This document shows positions 7,859-15,371 of a stretch of DNA of 37,914 bases, one piece after another (position 1 is the stretch's first letter; each line of letters opens with the position of its first letter). This DNA is from Methanocorpusculaceae archaeon UBA456 (GTDB taxonomy: Archaea; Halobacteriota; Methanomicrobia; Methanomicrobiales; Methanocorpusculaceae): contig DAJQ01000027.1 of assembly GCA_002496395.1 (NCBI GenBank), positions 1 through 37,914 on the forward strand, in the 5' to 3' direction. Under the pieces are notes generated by a model. That model was not told where the DNA came from. It worked only from the letters and a program-made list of their open reading frames with translations, and ran no database searches. The position numbers and the translations under genes are program-made.

Positions 7859-7903
7859 GGCACCTGATCCTGGTGCCTGAGAATGTAAAACATATGTTAC
7901 ATT
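7859..7903 (-). promoter_or_regulatory. Two inverted repeats upstream of the Yip1/COG1361 operon
   Basis: Two dyads lie 16-60 nt before the Yip1 start. The proximal one is GGCACC-7 nt-GGTGCC (7859-7877), with perfect 6-bp arms in the predicted leader. The distal one (7882-7903) is a near-palindrome built on AATGTAA / TTACATT around CATATG and covers the likely TATA element. A repressor or activator bound at the distal dyad could control the operon; the proximal one could be an RNA hairpin. Confidence 0.45.
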
Positions 7904-7936
7904 TGCACTTAATCCTTATCATCAAAGAGACCCGGC

Positions 7937-8761
7937 CTACTCCTGCCCGGGCCGTTCGACAAACGCAAGCTCATCCGAGAGATCCCCGGTGAGATCTGCA
8001 TCAATGAAACCTCCATCTGACGGAAGCCGCATCATGAAGGTGAGGGTTTCATCAAGGGAAACTGTTGCGGACTCAAGGGAGAAGTCTACGATATGGCCGC
8101 CAACACTTCGGTTATCGCTGATGAAATGGAGATGGTATCCCGGGACATTCAGCCCGGCAACATACTCAGGAAGACGGAAACCGACGGCTGTTCCGCTGAT
8201 GTTGGTATGCGTTGCCATATACTGGTCAGCCAGTGCATCAATGAGACGGGGATATGGCCGCTCCTGCCGGTGAGGAGCACGAACCGTCACCTCAGAAAAA
8301 ACCCCATCGATCCGGATTGCATACTTGAGGTTCTCTGACCTGATTGTTCCATCAATGTAATCCTCAAATTCAGCAAAGCTTCCTGTTGAAAAATCCGGTA
8401 CTGTGATATCGGGATCGAAGAAGGTCACTGCTGCAAGCGGCACCAGGAGATCGTCGGGAGCAACCACAACCGAACCGTCGGCACGGGCCTGGTAGACAAC
8501 ACCGTCAACCATGATCAGCTCACCGTCGAGAGAGTCGAATGTCCCGATCCCGAGGTCGCCATAGCGACTCAGATCAGATACCGGTAAAACGCCATCATAG
8601 ACACTCTCAAGGAGGGCATCGATCGTTGAGACCTGGAAGATGATCTCGCGATCCGGCAGGGGTTGATCGTGTGATGTTGAGCCGCCAATGAGCAGTGTAC
8701 CACCTGCACCAATGAGAATACCGATCAGAAGAGCGATGAAGAGATATGAGGGGGTGCGCAT
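7937..8761 (-). CDS. budA: Alpha-acetolactate decarboxylase with N-terminal membrane anchor
   Basis: Catalyses decarboxylation of 2-acetolactate to acetoin. The frame of 274 residues has the family blocks VYDGVLPVSDL, YGDLGIGTFDSLDGE and GYHLHFISDNRSVGGH, in which H210, H212 and H223 are the expected zinc ligands. Before the catalytic domain comes a hydrophobic stretch (about residues 6-27, FIALLIGILIGAGGTLLI), either a signal anchor or uncleaved signal peptide, so the enzyme probably acts outside the membrane. The ATG at 8761 is preferred; a GTG three codons upstream is possible. A perfect dyad lies just upstream. The window shows no acetolactate synthase gene. Confidence 0.85.
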   Translation of the reverse strand: MRTPSYLFIALLIGILIGAGGTLLIGGSTSHDQPLPDREIIFQVSTIDALLESVYDGVLPVSDLSRYGDLGIGTFDSLDGELIMVDGVVYQARADGSVVVAPDDLLVPLAAVTFFDPDITVPDFSTGSFAEFEDYIDGTIRSENLKYAIRIDGVFSEVTVRAPHRQERPYPRLIDALADQYMATHTNISGTAVGFRLPEYVAGLNVPGYHLHFISDNRSVGGHIVDFSLESATVSLDETLTFMMRLPSDGGFIDADLTGDLSDELAFVERPGQE

Positions 8762-8785
8762 ACTTCTCACTCTGCAATCATACTA

Positions 8786-8802
8786 TTTCAGGATGCCTGA
8801 AA
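8786..8802. promoter_or_regulatory. Perfect inverted repeat in budA promoter
   Basis: TTTCAGG-ATG-CCTGAAA is a perfect 7-bp inverted repeat 25-41 nt upstream of the acetolactate decarboxylase start, where an archaeal TATA box would be expected. It is therefore well placed for a repressor site. It could also serve the divergent transcript toward the RsbW-like gene. Confidence 0.4.
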
Positions 8803-8998
8803 ATTCCGATGGGATCTAACATTACTGCCCGAAATTCTCATCCTGATATCGGGCTTCTCCTCAATGAAGCAACGCATCATCTCCCTGCTGCCTTCCCTGC
8901 GCGATCAGATCTCATCTGTGATAGATCGAAGATTCTCATTATCCAACTATACTCTTACCATTACGGACCTGCGTCGGAAAGGGAAGGGATATTTCATT

Positions 8999-9058
8999 AT
9001 GAACAGAATAGAATGGATATACCGATGCTCGCGAGCAGACTATTCCCGGCTGAGATAG
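8999..9058 (+). CDS. Possible 19-codon upstream ORF overlapping the RsbW-like start
   Basis: ATG at 8999 follows an AAGGGA element by about 9 nt, a better ribosome-binding site than that of the RsbW-like gene, whose ATG at 9013 lies 14 nt downstream in another frame. The ORF ends with TAG at 9058 after 19 codons (MNRIEWIYRC...). It has no recognisable function. It may be a regulatory upstream ORF or coincidence. Confidence 0.25.
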   Translation: MNRIEWIYRCSRADYSRLR

Positions 9059-9438
9059 AGTTCCTTCCGGATCTGGTGGCATTTCTGGAGGAGGCACTGG
9101 AAAAATCAGGTGCCGGGCCAAAAGAGATTTTTGACATTGAGCTCGCAACAGATGAGATCTTCACGAATATTGCTTCCTATGCCTATGGAAAGGAGAAAGG
9201 AGAGGTTGAGGTTACCATACGATCAGATGAACACTCGATCACTATCACCCTCACAGACTCCGGGGCACCTTTTAACCCGCTCTCCCTGCCATCACCCGAC
9301 ACCACCCTCGGTATCGATGAGCGAAAAATCGGTGGGCTGGGCATCTACCTCGTCAGGGAGTTAATGGATAACGTCACCTATCTCCGGGAGAACGGAAGAA
9401 ATATCCTCACCATTGTGAAGAGGGGGGGAGGAGAATAG
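9013..9438 (+). CDS. RsbW/SpoIIAB-like serine kinase-type ATPase (anti-sigma-factor family)
   Basis: A 141-residue stand-alone GHKL ATPase domain. The N-box is ELATDEIFTNIASYAYG (the E..TDE..TN..YAYG pattern of RsbW-like proteins), the G1 box DSGAPFNPL and the G2 box GGLGIYLVRELMDNVTY. In bacteria such proteins phosphorylate anti-anti-sigma factors and bind sigma factors; archaea have no such sigma factors, so its partner here is unknown. The ATG at 9013 begins directly at the conserved region (MDIPMLASRL); its ribosome-binding site is weak and an overlapping short ORF precedes it. It converges on the CDF gene 7 nt away. Confidence 0.82.
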   Translation: MDIPMLASRLFPAEIEFLPDLVAFLEEALEKSGAGPKEIFDIELATDEIFTNIASYAYGKEKGEVEVTIRSDEHSITITLTDSGAPFNPLSLPSPDTTLGIDERKIGGLGIYLVRELMDNVTYLRENGRNILTIVKRGGGE

Positions 9439-9445
9439 ATACGAT

Positions 9446-10387
9446 TCACTCTCTCCGTGCAGGGCAGACAGAGATGCCGCACTCATCACATGCCTCATGG
9501 CAGGGCTCCATATGGACGGTGACATGGCACCTCGGGAACTCGGTTTTCAGATCCGCCTCCAGATGATCGGCCAGATCATGGGCTGTGCAGAGGAGGACAT
9601 CACTCTTAAACATCACATGAAACTCAATGAATCGCTCAGGGCCGGATCTCCTCGTTCTGAGACCATGGAAGTTCACATACCCGGTGCAATGAGCGATCAG
9701 GATCTCCCTGATCCGTTCCACTTCCTCCTCCGGGAGCCGGGTATCAAGAAGATCAGCAAGCGATCGTCTCACCAGTCCGATCCCGGTCCTGATGATGACA
9801 AGTGCCACACCAAGGGCGATGATCGCATCAAGCAGGAGTATGCCGGTAAAATGTATCAGGATAAGTCCGGCAAAGACACCGATCGAGGTATAGACATCGG
9901 TCCTCAGATGCCAGGCATCGCTCTCAAGTGCAATCGATTCGGTCTTTTTGGCGATCTTCATCATCCTGTGGGAGATGATAGTATTTGCGATCGCAGAGAC
10001 GCCGACTGCCACCATCCCAAGTCCGAGGAGATCTGGGTCGAGGGTGCTCTCCCCCCTGATAAGAGCAGTTGATGCCTCATAGATCAGGAAGAGTGCAACA
10101 AGCAGGATCAATGTCGCCTCAATGAGTCCCGAGAGCGACTCGAACTTGCCATGCCCGAAGGTATGCTGATCATCTGGGGGATGCGCAGATTTCCGGACCG
10201 CAAAATAGGCGATAGATGAGGCGATGATATCGGTTGCCGAGTGAACAGCATCGGAGATGATCGCAACCGATCCTGTGAAAAAACCAATTGTAAGCTTCAG
10301 GATGACGAGGAAGGTGTTGCTTGCGATTGCAACCCCTGCTATCTGCTTCTTTTCGCGGGTGGCGGGATCATACGGGCGGGAGGGCAT
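9446..10387 (-). CDS. Cation diffusion facilitator (CDF) metal transporter
   Basis: A 313-residue antiporter that exports divalent metals (Zn, Fe, Mn or Co) in exchange for protons. Six hydrophobic segments are visible in the first two thirds. The metal-site motifs are SDAVHSATD in TM2 and ESDAWHLRTD in TM5, with HTFGHGKFESLSG between them. A cytoplasmic domain follows with EFHVMFKSDVLLCTAHDLADHLE, a typical CDF dimerisation region. The last 20 residues are unusually rich in Cys and His (CHEACDECGISVC), suggesting an extra metal site. The TM5 HxxxD pair could fit Zn, but the metal is not proven. Confidence 0.85.
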   Translation of the reverse strand: MPSRPYDPATREKKQIAGVAIASNTFLVILKLTIGFFTGSVAIISDAVHSATDIIASSIAYFAVRKSAHPPDDQHTFGHGKFESLSGLIEATLILLVALFLIYEASTALIRGESTLDPDLLGLGMVAVGVSAIANTIISHRMMKIAKKTESIALESDAWHLRTDVYTSIGVFAGLILIHFTGILLLDAIIALGVALVIIRTGIGLVRRSLADLLDTRLPEEEVERIREILIAHCTGYVNFHGLRTRRSGPERFIEFHVMFKSDVLLCTAHDLADHLEADLKTEFPRCHVTVHMEPCHEACDECGISVCPARRE

Positions 10388-10416
10388 TGGTCTATTCTGG
10401 TTCTTCGGAAGAGAGG

Positions 10417-10445
10417 AAAAAGATTGGTATTATGTAAAATCAAGA
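10417..10445 (-). promoter_or_regulatory. Aminotransferase terminator and CDF promoter
   Basis: The gap 10388-10465 contains, on the minus strand, a TATA-like TTTTACATAATACC (about 10427-10443) that would start the CDF transcript near 10405, and a T5 run (10417-10421) suited to terminating the aminotransferase transcript. Confidence 0.4.
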
Positions 10446-10465
10446 GTGAGATGAAACGAGTCTCC

Positions 10466-11599
10466 TCACTCCCCACACACCCTCTCCATTGCCTCTTCCA
10501 GCCGCGACATCGACGTCGCATAACTCATCCGCACCCACCCCGGCGCCCCGAATGCCGATCCCGGTGTCACCGCAACATGCCGCTCCTCAAGCCATTCAGA
10601 TGCAATTGCGATGTCATCCCCGCCGACATTGGCAAACGCATAGAACGCACCATCAGCAGGCGCACAGGAAAACCATGCATCCGCAAGCCGCGAGATGACA
10701 AAACTCCGGCGTCTGGCAAATTCATCCCGCATCTCGGCAACACAGGACTGATCACCCTTTAATGCGGCAACCCCGCCCCACATCACAAACGTGGTCGGGT
10801 GGGAGACCGAGTGCTGCTGGATCCGGTTCATGTAGTTGATCACCTCAGAAGGACCTGCCGCATATCCAAGCCGCCAGCCGGTCATCGCATAGGCCTTTGA
10901 GAACCCGTTTATCGTGACCGTCCTCTCTGCCATGTCGTGGATTGAGGCGAGCGAGATATGTTCTGCTCCATCATAGACGAGCTTTTCATAGATCTCATCT
11001 GAGAGCGCAAGGAGATCATGATCAGAACAGAGATCTGCAATCATGCCAAGTGATGAACGTGTCAGGATAGAGCCTGTCGGGTTCGATGGAGAGTTCACGA
11101 TGATCATCCTGGTTGCAGACGTGATCGCCTCAGCAAGCGACTCTCCCGGCTGGAACGTCACCGGGTCAAGCGGATAGTGGACGGGAGTTCCCCCGGCCAT
11201 CCGGATGCAGGGTTCATACGAGACCCAGGAGGGATCAAGAATAATCACCTCATCACCGGGATTCAGCACCGCCTGGCAGAGGAGGCGGATCGCATCCTTT
11301 GCCCCGGCGGTTACGATACAATCAGCCGGGGATGTGGGGATTCTATTCTCTATGGAGAGTTTTTCAGCAATTGCCTCCAGCAGTTCGGGAATACCACGTG
11401 AGGGGGCATAGTGCGTCTCCCCCCTCTGCAGGGCATCGATCGCCGCCTCCGTAATATGCGGGGGTGTTGGAAAATCCGGCTCTCCGATCGAGAGGCTGAT
11501 CACATCGATCCCGTTCCGTGCCATCTCTTTTGCCCGATCAGCAATCGCCATCGTTGCAGACGGCGTGATCGCACCAATCGCCCCTGACAGATGCCTCAT
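10466..11599 (-). CDS. Class I pyridoxal-phosphate aminotransferase (aspartate/aromatic type)
   Basis: A 377-residue fold-type I aminotransferase of the AspC/gamma subgroup. Motifs run in order: SIGEPDFPTPPH, HYAPSRGIPELLEAIA, NSPSNPTGS, LSDEIYEKLVYDG and INGFSKAYAMTGWRLGYA with the PLP-binding Lys, then VRMSYA near the end carrying the carboxylate-binding Arg. It probably transaminates aspartate or aromatic amino acids with 2-oxoglutarate; the substrate cannot be assigned by eye. The ATG overlaps the ribH stop by 4 nt, so it is translationally coupled to riboflavin synthesis, although no riboflavin step is known to need it. Confidence 0.86.
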   Translation of the reverse strand: MRHLSGAIGAITPSATMAIADRAKEMARNGIDVISLSIGEPDFPTPPHITEAAIDALQRGETHYAPSRGIPELLEAIAEKLSIENRIPTSPADCIVTAGAKDAIRLLCQAVLNPGDEVIILDPSWVSYEPCIRMAGGTPVHYPLDPVTFQPGESLAEAITSATRMIIVNSPSNPTGSILTRSSLGMIADLCSDHDLLALSDEIYEKLVYDGAEHISLASIHDMAERTVTINGFSKAYAMTGWRLGYAAGPSEVINYMNRIQQHSVSHPTTFVMWGGVAALKGDQSCVAEMRDEFARRRSFVISRLADAWFSCAPADGAFYAFANVGGDDIAIASEWLEERHVAVTPGSAFGAPGWVRMSYATSMSRLEEAMERVCGE

Positions 11600-12003
11600 G
11601 CCAATCGCTGGACAAGTTTCACTGCGGATTCAACGGCTCTCCGGGCATAATCCACCCGTTCCTGCGCCTCAAGCCGGGTCATCCCGGGACCTGAGATGCC
11701 AAGGGCGACCGGCTTCTCGTACTCAAGCGAGAGATCGATGATCTTCCGGGACGCATGCTGGACAACAATCTGGTCATGCCCGGTTGCACCCTCGATGACA
11801 CAGCCGATTGTTACAACCGCATCGACATTCCCGTCTTTGAGCATCTTCTTGATGGCAAGCGGCATGTCATAGGCTCCCGGAACATATGACCGCTCAATAA
11901 CCTCCGCTCCAAGGAACTTTGCGTGCTCTTCTGCCTCAATCTCCATCATATACGTAATGTCACGGTTGAACTCCGCAACCACAAATCCCAGTTTAATTGT
12001 CAT
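11596..12003 (-). CDS. ribH: 6,7-dimethyl-8-ribityllumazine synthase
   Basis: Condenses 5-amino-6-(D-ribitylamino)uracil with 3,4-dihydroxy-2-butanone 4-phosphate, the penultimate step of riboflavin synthesis. The 135-residue sequence has VVAEFNRDIT at the N-terminus, VPGAYDMPLAIKKM, and VIEGATGHDQIVV with the catalytic His. This is the short archaeal form. It lies 14 nt downstream of ribC and overlaps the following aminotransferase gene by 4 nt. The same uracil precursor is used by CofH, encoded about 10 kb away in this window. Confidence 0.92.
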   Translation of the reverse strand: MTIKLGFVVAEFNRDITYMMEIEAEEHAKFLGAEVIERSYVPGAYDMPLAIKKMLKDGNVDAVVTIGCVIEGATGHDQIVVQHASRKIIDLSLEYEKPVALGISGPGMTRLEAQERVDYARRAVESAVKLVQRLA

Positions 12004-12017
12004 AGAATCATCATCTC

Positions 12018-12479
12018 CTATTGTCGTGCAGGCCCGGCATCAGGGAATCCCTGCCGCTGGCCGGTGCCCGCCTCCCGTTCAAGCTCCCGTGGATAGAACA
12101 ACAGCTTAACGGCATTCACCGCATGCTCCCGTGTCCTCTGTTCAAGGAGCCATGCAAGCTCGCGATCATCTTTTGCCTCATCCTCATGGACGAAGACCTC
12201 GATGATATGCTTGTTCGTCATCAGCATGGCGAGCTGAAGGCCCTGTGATGCCTCATGTGCACAGAGTTTATCCTTATCCTTCCCGCCCGGCATCCCGAGT
12301 GCCATCACGAGATCGCAGCCACGCTCTTCAATAAGCTTCTTGCAGGCAACCGGGAGATCCTTAATCCCCGGTACCGTATACCGCTCGATACTGACGGTGG
12401 CATGGCGCTTGAGCTCATCAATAGCTGCCGCACCCATATTCACCCGTGCAAAGGTTGTGTCTGCGATCCCTATCTTCAT
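12018..12479 (-). CDS. ribC: Archaeal riboflavin synthase
   Basis: Dismutates two 6,7-dimethyl-8-ribityllumazine molecules into riboflavin. Archaeal RibC is unrelated to bacterial RibE and is a paralogue of lumazine synthase. The 153-residue protein shows IGIADTTFARVNMG, RYTVPGIKDLPVACKKL, MALGMPGGKDKDKLCAHEAS and VNAVKLLFYPRELEREAG. The start ATG overlaps the stop of the class V aminotransferase by 4 nt. Its pairing with ribH confirms the role. Confidence 0.92.
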   Translation of the reverse strand: MKIGIADTTFARVNMGAAAIDELKRHATVSIERYTVPGIKDLPVACKKLIEERGCDLVMALGMPGGKDKDKLCAHEASQGLQLAMLMTNKHIIEVFVHEDEAKDDRELAWLLEQRTREHAVNAVKLLFYPRELEREAGTGQRQGFPDAGPARQ

Positions 12480-13606
12480 ACCAGCACCTCAAGGGCGGCT
12501 GAAATACCATCTGCCGCCGGGGTATATCCAAGTTTCTGGAGGGTGCCCTGAACCGCTGCCAGTGTCGCAAGCACTTCAGAAGTACCGACCGCACCCATTG
12601 TGCCGATCCGGAAGATCTTCCCTTTCAATCGATCCTGTCCGCCTGCAATCTGGATACCGGTCTTCTTCACACCGGACCTGAGATCAGAATCACTGATCCC
12701 CTCAGGATACAGGATAGCGGTCGCCGTATTGGATGGCGAGTGGAGTGCATCTGAGACCGGAAGCAGTTTGAGCCCCCAGGCAGCCGCCGCAGCACGCACC
12801 GCATCCGCAAGTCTCCGGTGCCGTGCGATCCGGTTCTCCAGACCCTCCTCTTCTGCAATGAGGCATGCCTCACGGAATGCAAAGAAGAGCGGGACCGCCG
12901 GAGTATACGGCGTCTCCATCGGCTTCTTTGATCCCGCTTTCCGGTATGCCTTCAGGTCAAGGTAGTACGGGCGTTTCTCTGAGAGGCGCTCCCATGCCCG
13001 CTCCGAGACCGAAATCGCAGATAGTCCTGCGGGTGCGGCAAGGCATTTCTGTGAGCCGACGATTGCAATATCGGCTCCCCACTCGTCTGCTGCCACATGA
13101 TCGCCGCCAATGGAGGTGATTCCATCCATGATGAAGAGGGCATCATGCTTCCGGGCAAGCTTCCCGACTTCTGCGGCGGGATTGAGAATACCTGCAGAGG
13201 TCTCGTTATGAACCATCGTTACGACTTCGGCTCCGTTCTCAAGCGCCTCTGCAAGCGCATCAAGCCGGAGAGGGTGCCCCCATTCCGATTCGATAGCCGT
13301 AATATCGCCGTAGCGCCCGCTAATCTCTGCAAGGCGCTCACCAAACTTGCCGTTTACCAGCGAGACGATCTTTCTGCCAACACCAACATTCGCAATCGCC
13401 GCCTCCATACTCGCAGTCCCGGATCCGCTTAAGAGAAAGATCTCATTTTTAGTCCCAAAGAAGGGCTTTAGCGCCCTGACGCAGTCTGCATAAACCCCGC
13501 CAAATTCTTCGCCGCGATGGTTGATCGCCTGTCGGCTCATCGCATTTATCACCCGTTCCGGCATTGGCACCGGCCCTGGCATCATAAGGAGTACTTCGTT
13601 CTGCAT
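12476..13606 (-). CDS. Class V aminotransferase (alanine-glyoxylate / serine-pyruvate / aspartate type)
   Basis: A 376-residue PLP enzyme. It begins LLMMPGPVPMPERVINAMS, has NHRGEEFGGVYADC, the GSGTASMEAAIANVG cofactor loop, IMDGITSIGGDHV with the PLP-contacting Asp, and IVGSQKCLAAPAGLS with the Schiff-base Lys. The family includes serine-pyruvate and alanine-glyoxylate aminotransferases; methanogen members have been linked to several amino-donor reactions, so the substrate is left open. It is first in a four-gene operon with ribC, ribH and a class I aminotransferase. A TATA-like CTTATAGTA sits about 15-20 nt upstream, so the leader is very short. Confidence 0.85.
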   Translation of the reverse strand: MQNEVLLMMPGPVPMPERVINAMSRQAINHRGEEFGGVYADCVRALKPFFGTKNEIFLLSGSGTASMEAAIANVGVGRKIVSLVNGKFGERLAEISGRYGDITAIESEWGHPLRLDALAEALENGAEVVTMVHNETSAGILNPAAEVGKLARKHDALFIMDGITSIGGDHVAADEWGADIAIVGSQKCLAAPAGLSAISVSERAWERLSEKRPYYLDLKAYRKAGSKKPMETPYTPAVPLFFAFREACLIAEEEGLENRIARHRRLADAVRAAAAAWGLKLLPVSDALHSPSNTATAILYPEGISDSDLRSGVKKTGIQIAGGQDRLKGKIFRIGTMGAVGTSEVLATLAAVQGTLQKLGYTPAADGISAALEVLV

Positions 13607-13658
13607 CCTGATCGTCCGTACTATAAGAAGATAAAGCTCTTAATAGATAGTGAAGCCT
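13607..13658. promoter_or_regulatory. Compact divergent promoter between aminotransferase/rib operon and purE
   Basis: Only 52 nt separate the two divergent starts. The stretch ACTATAAGAAGATAAAG contains a TATA candidate usable in both directions: ACTATAAGA toward purE and CTTATAGTA toward the aminotransferase. The two transcripts probably compete for the same DNA and begin with almost no leader. Confidence 0.4.
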
Positions 13659-14048
13659 ATGGTCGACGTAGCTGTCATCGCAGGATCCCAATCAGACGAA
13701 GCGATCGTTCGCAAAGTCTGCGCAACACTCGATGAATATGGCCTGAGCTATGAAGAGAAGGTAATATCTGCCCATCGTGACCCCGAACTGCTTGTGGAGT
13801 ATGTCAGGGCAAGCGATGCGAAGGTCTTTATCGGAATCGCCGGGTTGTCCGCCGCCCTTCCCGGCGTTATCGCCTCAAAAACCAAAAGACCCGTCATTGG
13901 TGTCCCGGTCGCCGGGAAACAGATGGGCGGCCTTGACGCTCTCCTCTCAATCGTCCAGATGCCAAAAGGTGTACCAGTCGCCTGTGTAGCAATCGACGGA
14001 GGTGAGAACGCCGCCCACCTTGCCGCGCGGATTCTTGGGGTGGCATAA
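13659..14048 (+). CDS. purE: N5-carboxyaminoimidazole ribonucleotide mutase / AIR carboxylase, PurE
   Basis: Provides the carboxyl group of the purine ring at the CAIR step. The 129-residue sequence contains GSQSDEAIVRK, SAHRDPELL with the catalytic His, AGLSAALPGVIASKT and GVPVAGKQMGGLDALLSIVQMP, covering the whole PurE fold. I start at the ATG at 13659 rather than the GTG at 13650, which fits the family N-terminus (MVDVAVIAG). Class I (mutase) versus class II (carboxylase) is not decided here; no purK is visible in the window. Confidence 0.9.
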   Translation: MVDVAVIAGSQSDEAIVRKVCATLDEYGLSYEEKVISAHRDPELLVEYVRASDAKVFIGIAGLSAALPGVIASKTKRPVIGVPVAGKQMGGLDALLSIVQMPKGVPVACVAIDGGENAAHLAARILGVA

Positions 14049-14066
14049 GGCAATCCCCGGAACCAC

Positions 14067-15371
14067 TTATTCTTTTTTCTGCAGGAGATCCCGCACCATC
14101 TTCACAGCACAGAGATCCCCGCACATCGAACAGGTCTCACGCTCTGAGTCACGGTCATGGATCGAACGGGCATAGTCTGGGAAGAGCATCTCAGCATACT
14201 GTGCCTCCCAGTCGAGATCCCGCCGTGCAACAGCCATCCGAATCTCCTCGGGAGATCCGCTCACGCCCCCACGCCGGGCGATATCCCCAACATGGGCAGC
14301 GATCCTGGCAACCCGCGTCCCCTCAATGATCTCGTCGACATTTGGAAGCGCCAGATGCTCTGCTGGTGAGACCATGCAGAGGAAGTCTGCTCCGGCAGAT
14401 GCGGCGATCGCACCCCCAATCGCGCCGACGACATGATCGTATCCTGTCGCGATATCGGTGACGAGCGGGCCGAGAAGATACAGGGGTGCATGATCGGTCA
14501 CCTCTTTGATCACCTTCACATTCCATGCAACCTCGTTAATCGGGATATGGCCGGGCCCCTCGATCATCCGCTGAACACCCGCATCGAGGGCACCGCGGGC
14601 AAGTTTTCCGAGTGTTAAGTATTCGGTCGTCTTGGCAAGACGACCACTGTCAACAAGTGCACCTGGCCGCATGCCGTCACCCAGGCTGATCGTGACATCG
14701 TCTTCTGCAAGGATCTCGAGGAGATAGTCATACTCTGCGTAGAGCGGGTTCTCTTCCCCGGTTGCGACCATCCATGCCACGTGGAATGCACCGCCCCGTG
14801 AAACAACACCAAGCATCCGGGGATCGATCCTGAGAGCTTCGAGCGCATCATGGTTCACCCCGCAATGGAGGGTCAGGAAATCCACGCCCTCTTTGCATTG
14901 CTCACGAATCACCGAGAAGAGGATATCAGCGGTGAGATCGGCAGCAGATCCCGCACGCCTGATCGCCTCATAGATCGGGACAGTCCCAACCGGTACCGAC
15001 AGTGAAAGGATGCTCTTTCGGATTGCCTTCAAATCCCCGGCTGTCGAGAGATCCATCAGGGCATCAGCACCCGCAGAGAGAGCAGCATCAGCCTTTCTCA
15101 TCTCGATATCCAGATCACACCGCCCCTGGGAGGTGCCGATGTTCACATTCACTTTGACGCGGCACCCTTCTCCAATGGCAGCAGGGCGGATCTCACGCCG
15201 CTGGTTGGCAGGAACGGCAATACGCCCACTGGCGATGGCTTGTGCCATCTTTTCCGGCGGGATGCCTTCTGCTTCTCCCAGATCGTTCAGCCCTGAAGGC
15301 AGGCCACAGTGGCACTGCCTGATGAGTGAGTGCATAAGAACAATCTGTCTGGAGAGCTTATTATCCTGCAT
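14067..15371 (-). CDS. thiC: Phosphomethylpyrimidine synthase ThiC
   Basis: Radical SAM enzyme that turns aminoimidazole ribotide into the hydroxymethylpyrimidine phosphate of thiamine. The roughly 434-residue protein has VKVNVNIGTS near residue 70, DALMDLSTAGDL, SRGGAFHVAWM, SLGDGMRPG, MIEGPGHIPI and the C-terminal cluster motif CSMCGDLCAVKM (CxxCxxxxC). The start is uncertain: ATGs at 15377, 15371 and 15335 are in frame. The last would fit a leaderless transcript from an ATAATAA element at about 15357-15366, but its N-terminus would be short. At 15371 the start codon overlaps that of the divergent MBL gene. Confidence 0.92.
   Translation of the reverse strand: MQDNKLSRQIVLMHSLIRQCHCGLPSGLNDLGEAEGIPPEKMAQAIASGRIAVPANQRREIRPAAIGEGCRVKVNVNIGTSQGRCDLDIEMRKADAALSAGADALMDLSTAGDLKAIRKSILSLSVPVGTVPIYEAIRRAGSAADLTADILFSVIREQCKEGVDFLTLHCGVNHDALEALRIDPRMLGVVSRGGAFHVAWMVATGEENPLYAEYDYLLEILAEDDVTISLGDGMRPGALVDSGRLAKTTEYLTLGKLARGALDAGVQRMIEGPGHIPINEVAWNVKVIKEVTDHAPLYLLGPLVTDIATGYDHVVGAIGGAIAASAGADFLCMVSPAEHLALPNVDEIIEGTRVARIAAHVGDIARRGGVSGSPEEIRMAVARRDLDWEAQYAEMLFPDYARSIHDRDSERETCSMCGDLCAVKMVRDLLQKKE

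Noticed and set aside
15010..15369. Long N-terminal extension of the MBL hydrolase
   Set aside because: It is the reverse strand of thiC; the MBL fold begins at 15370.
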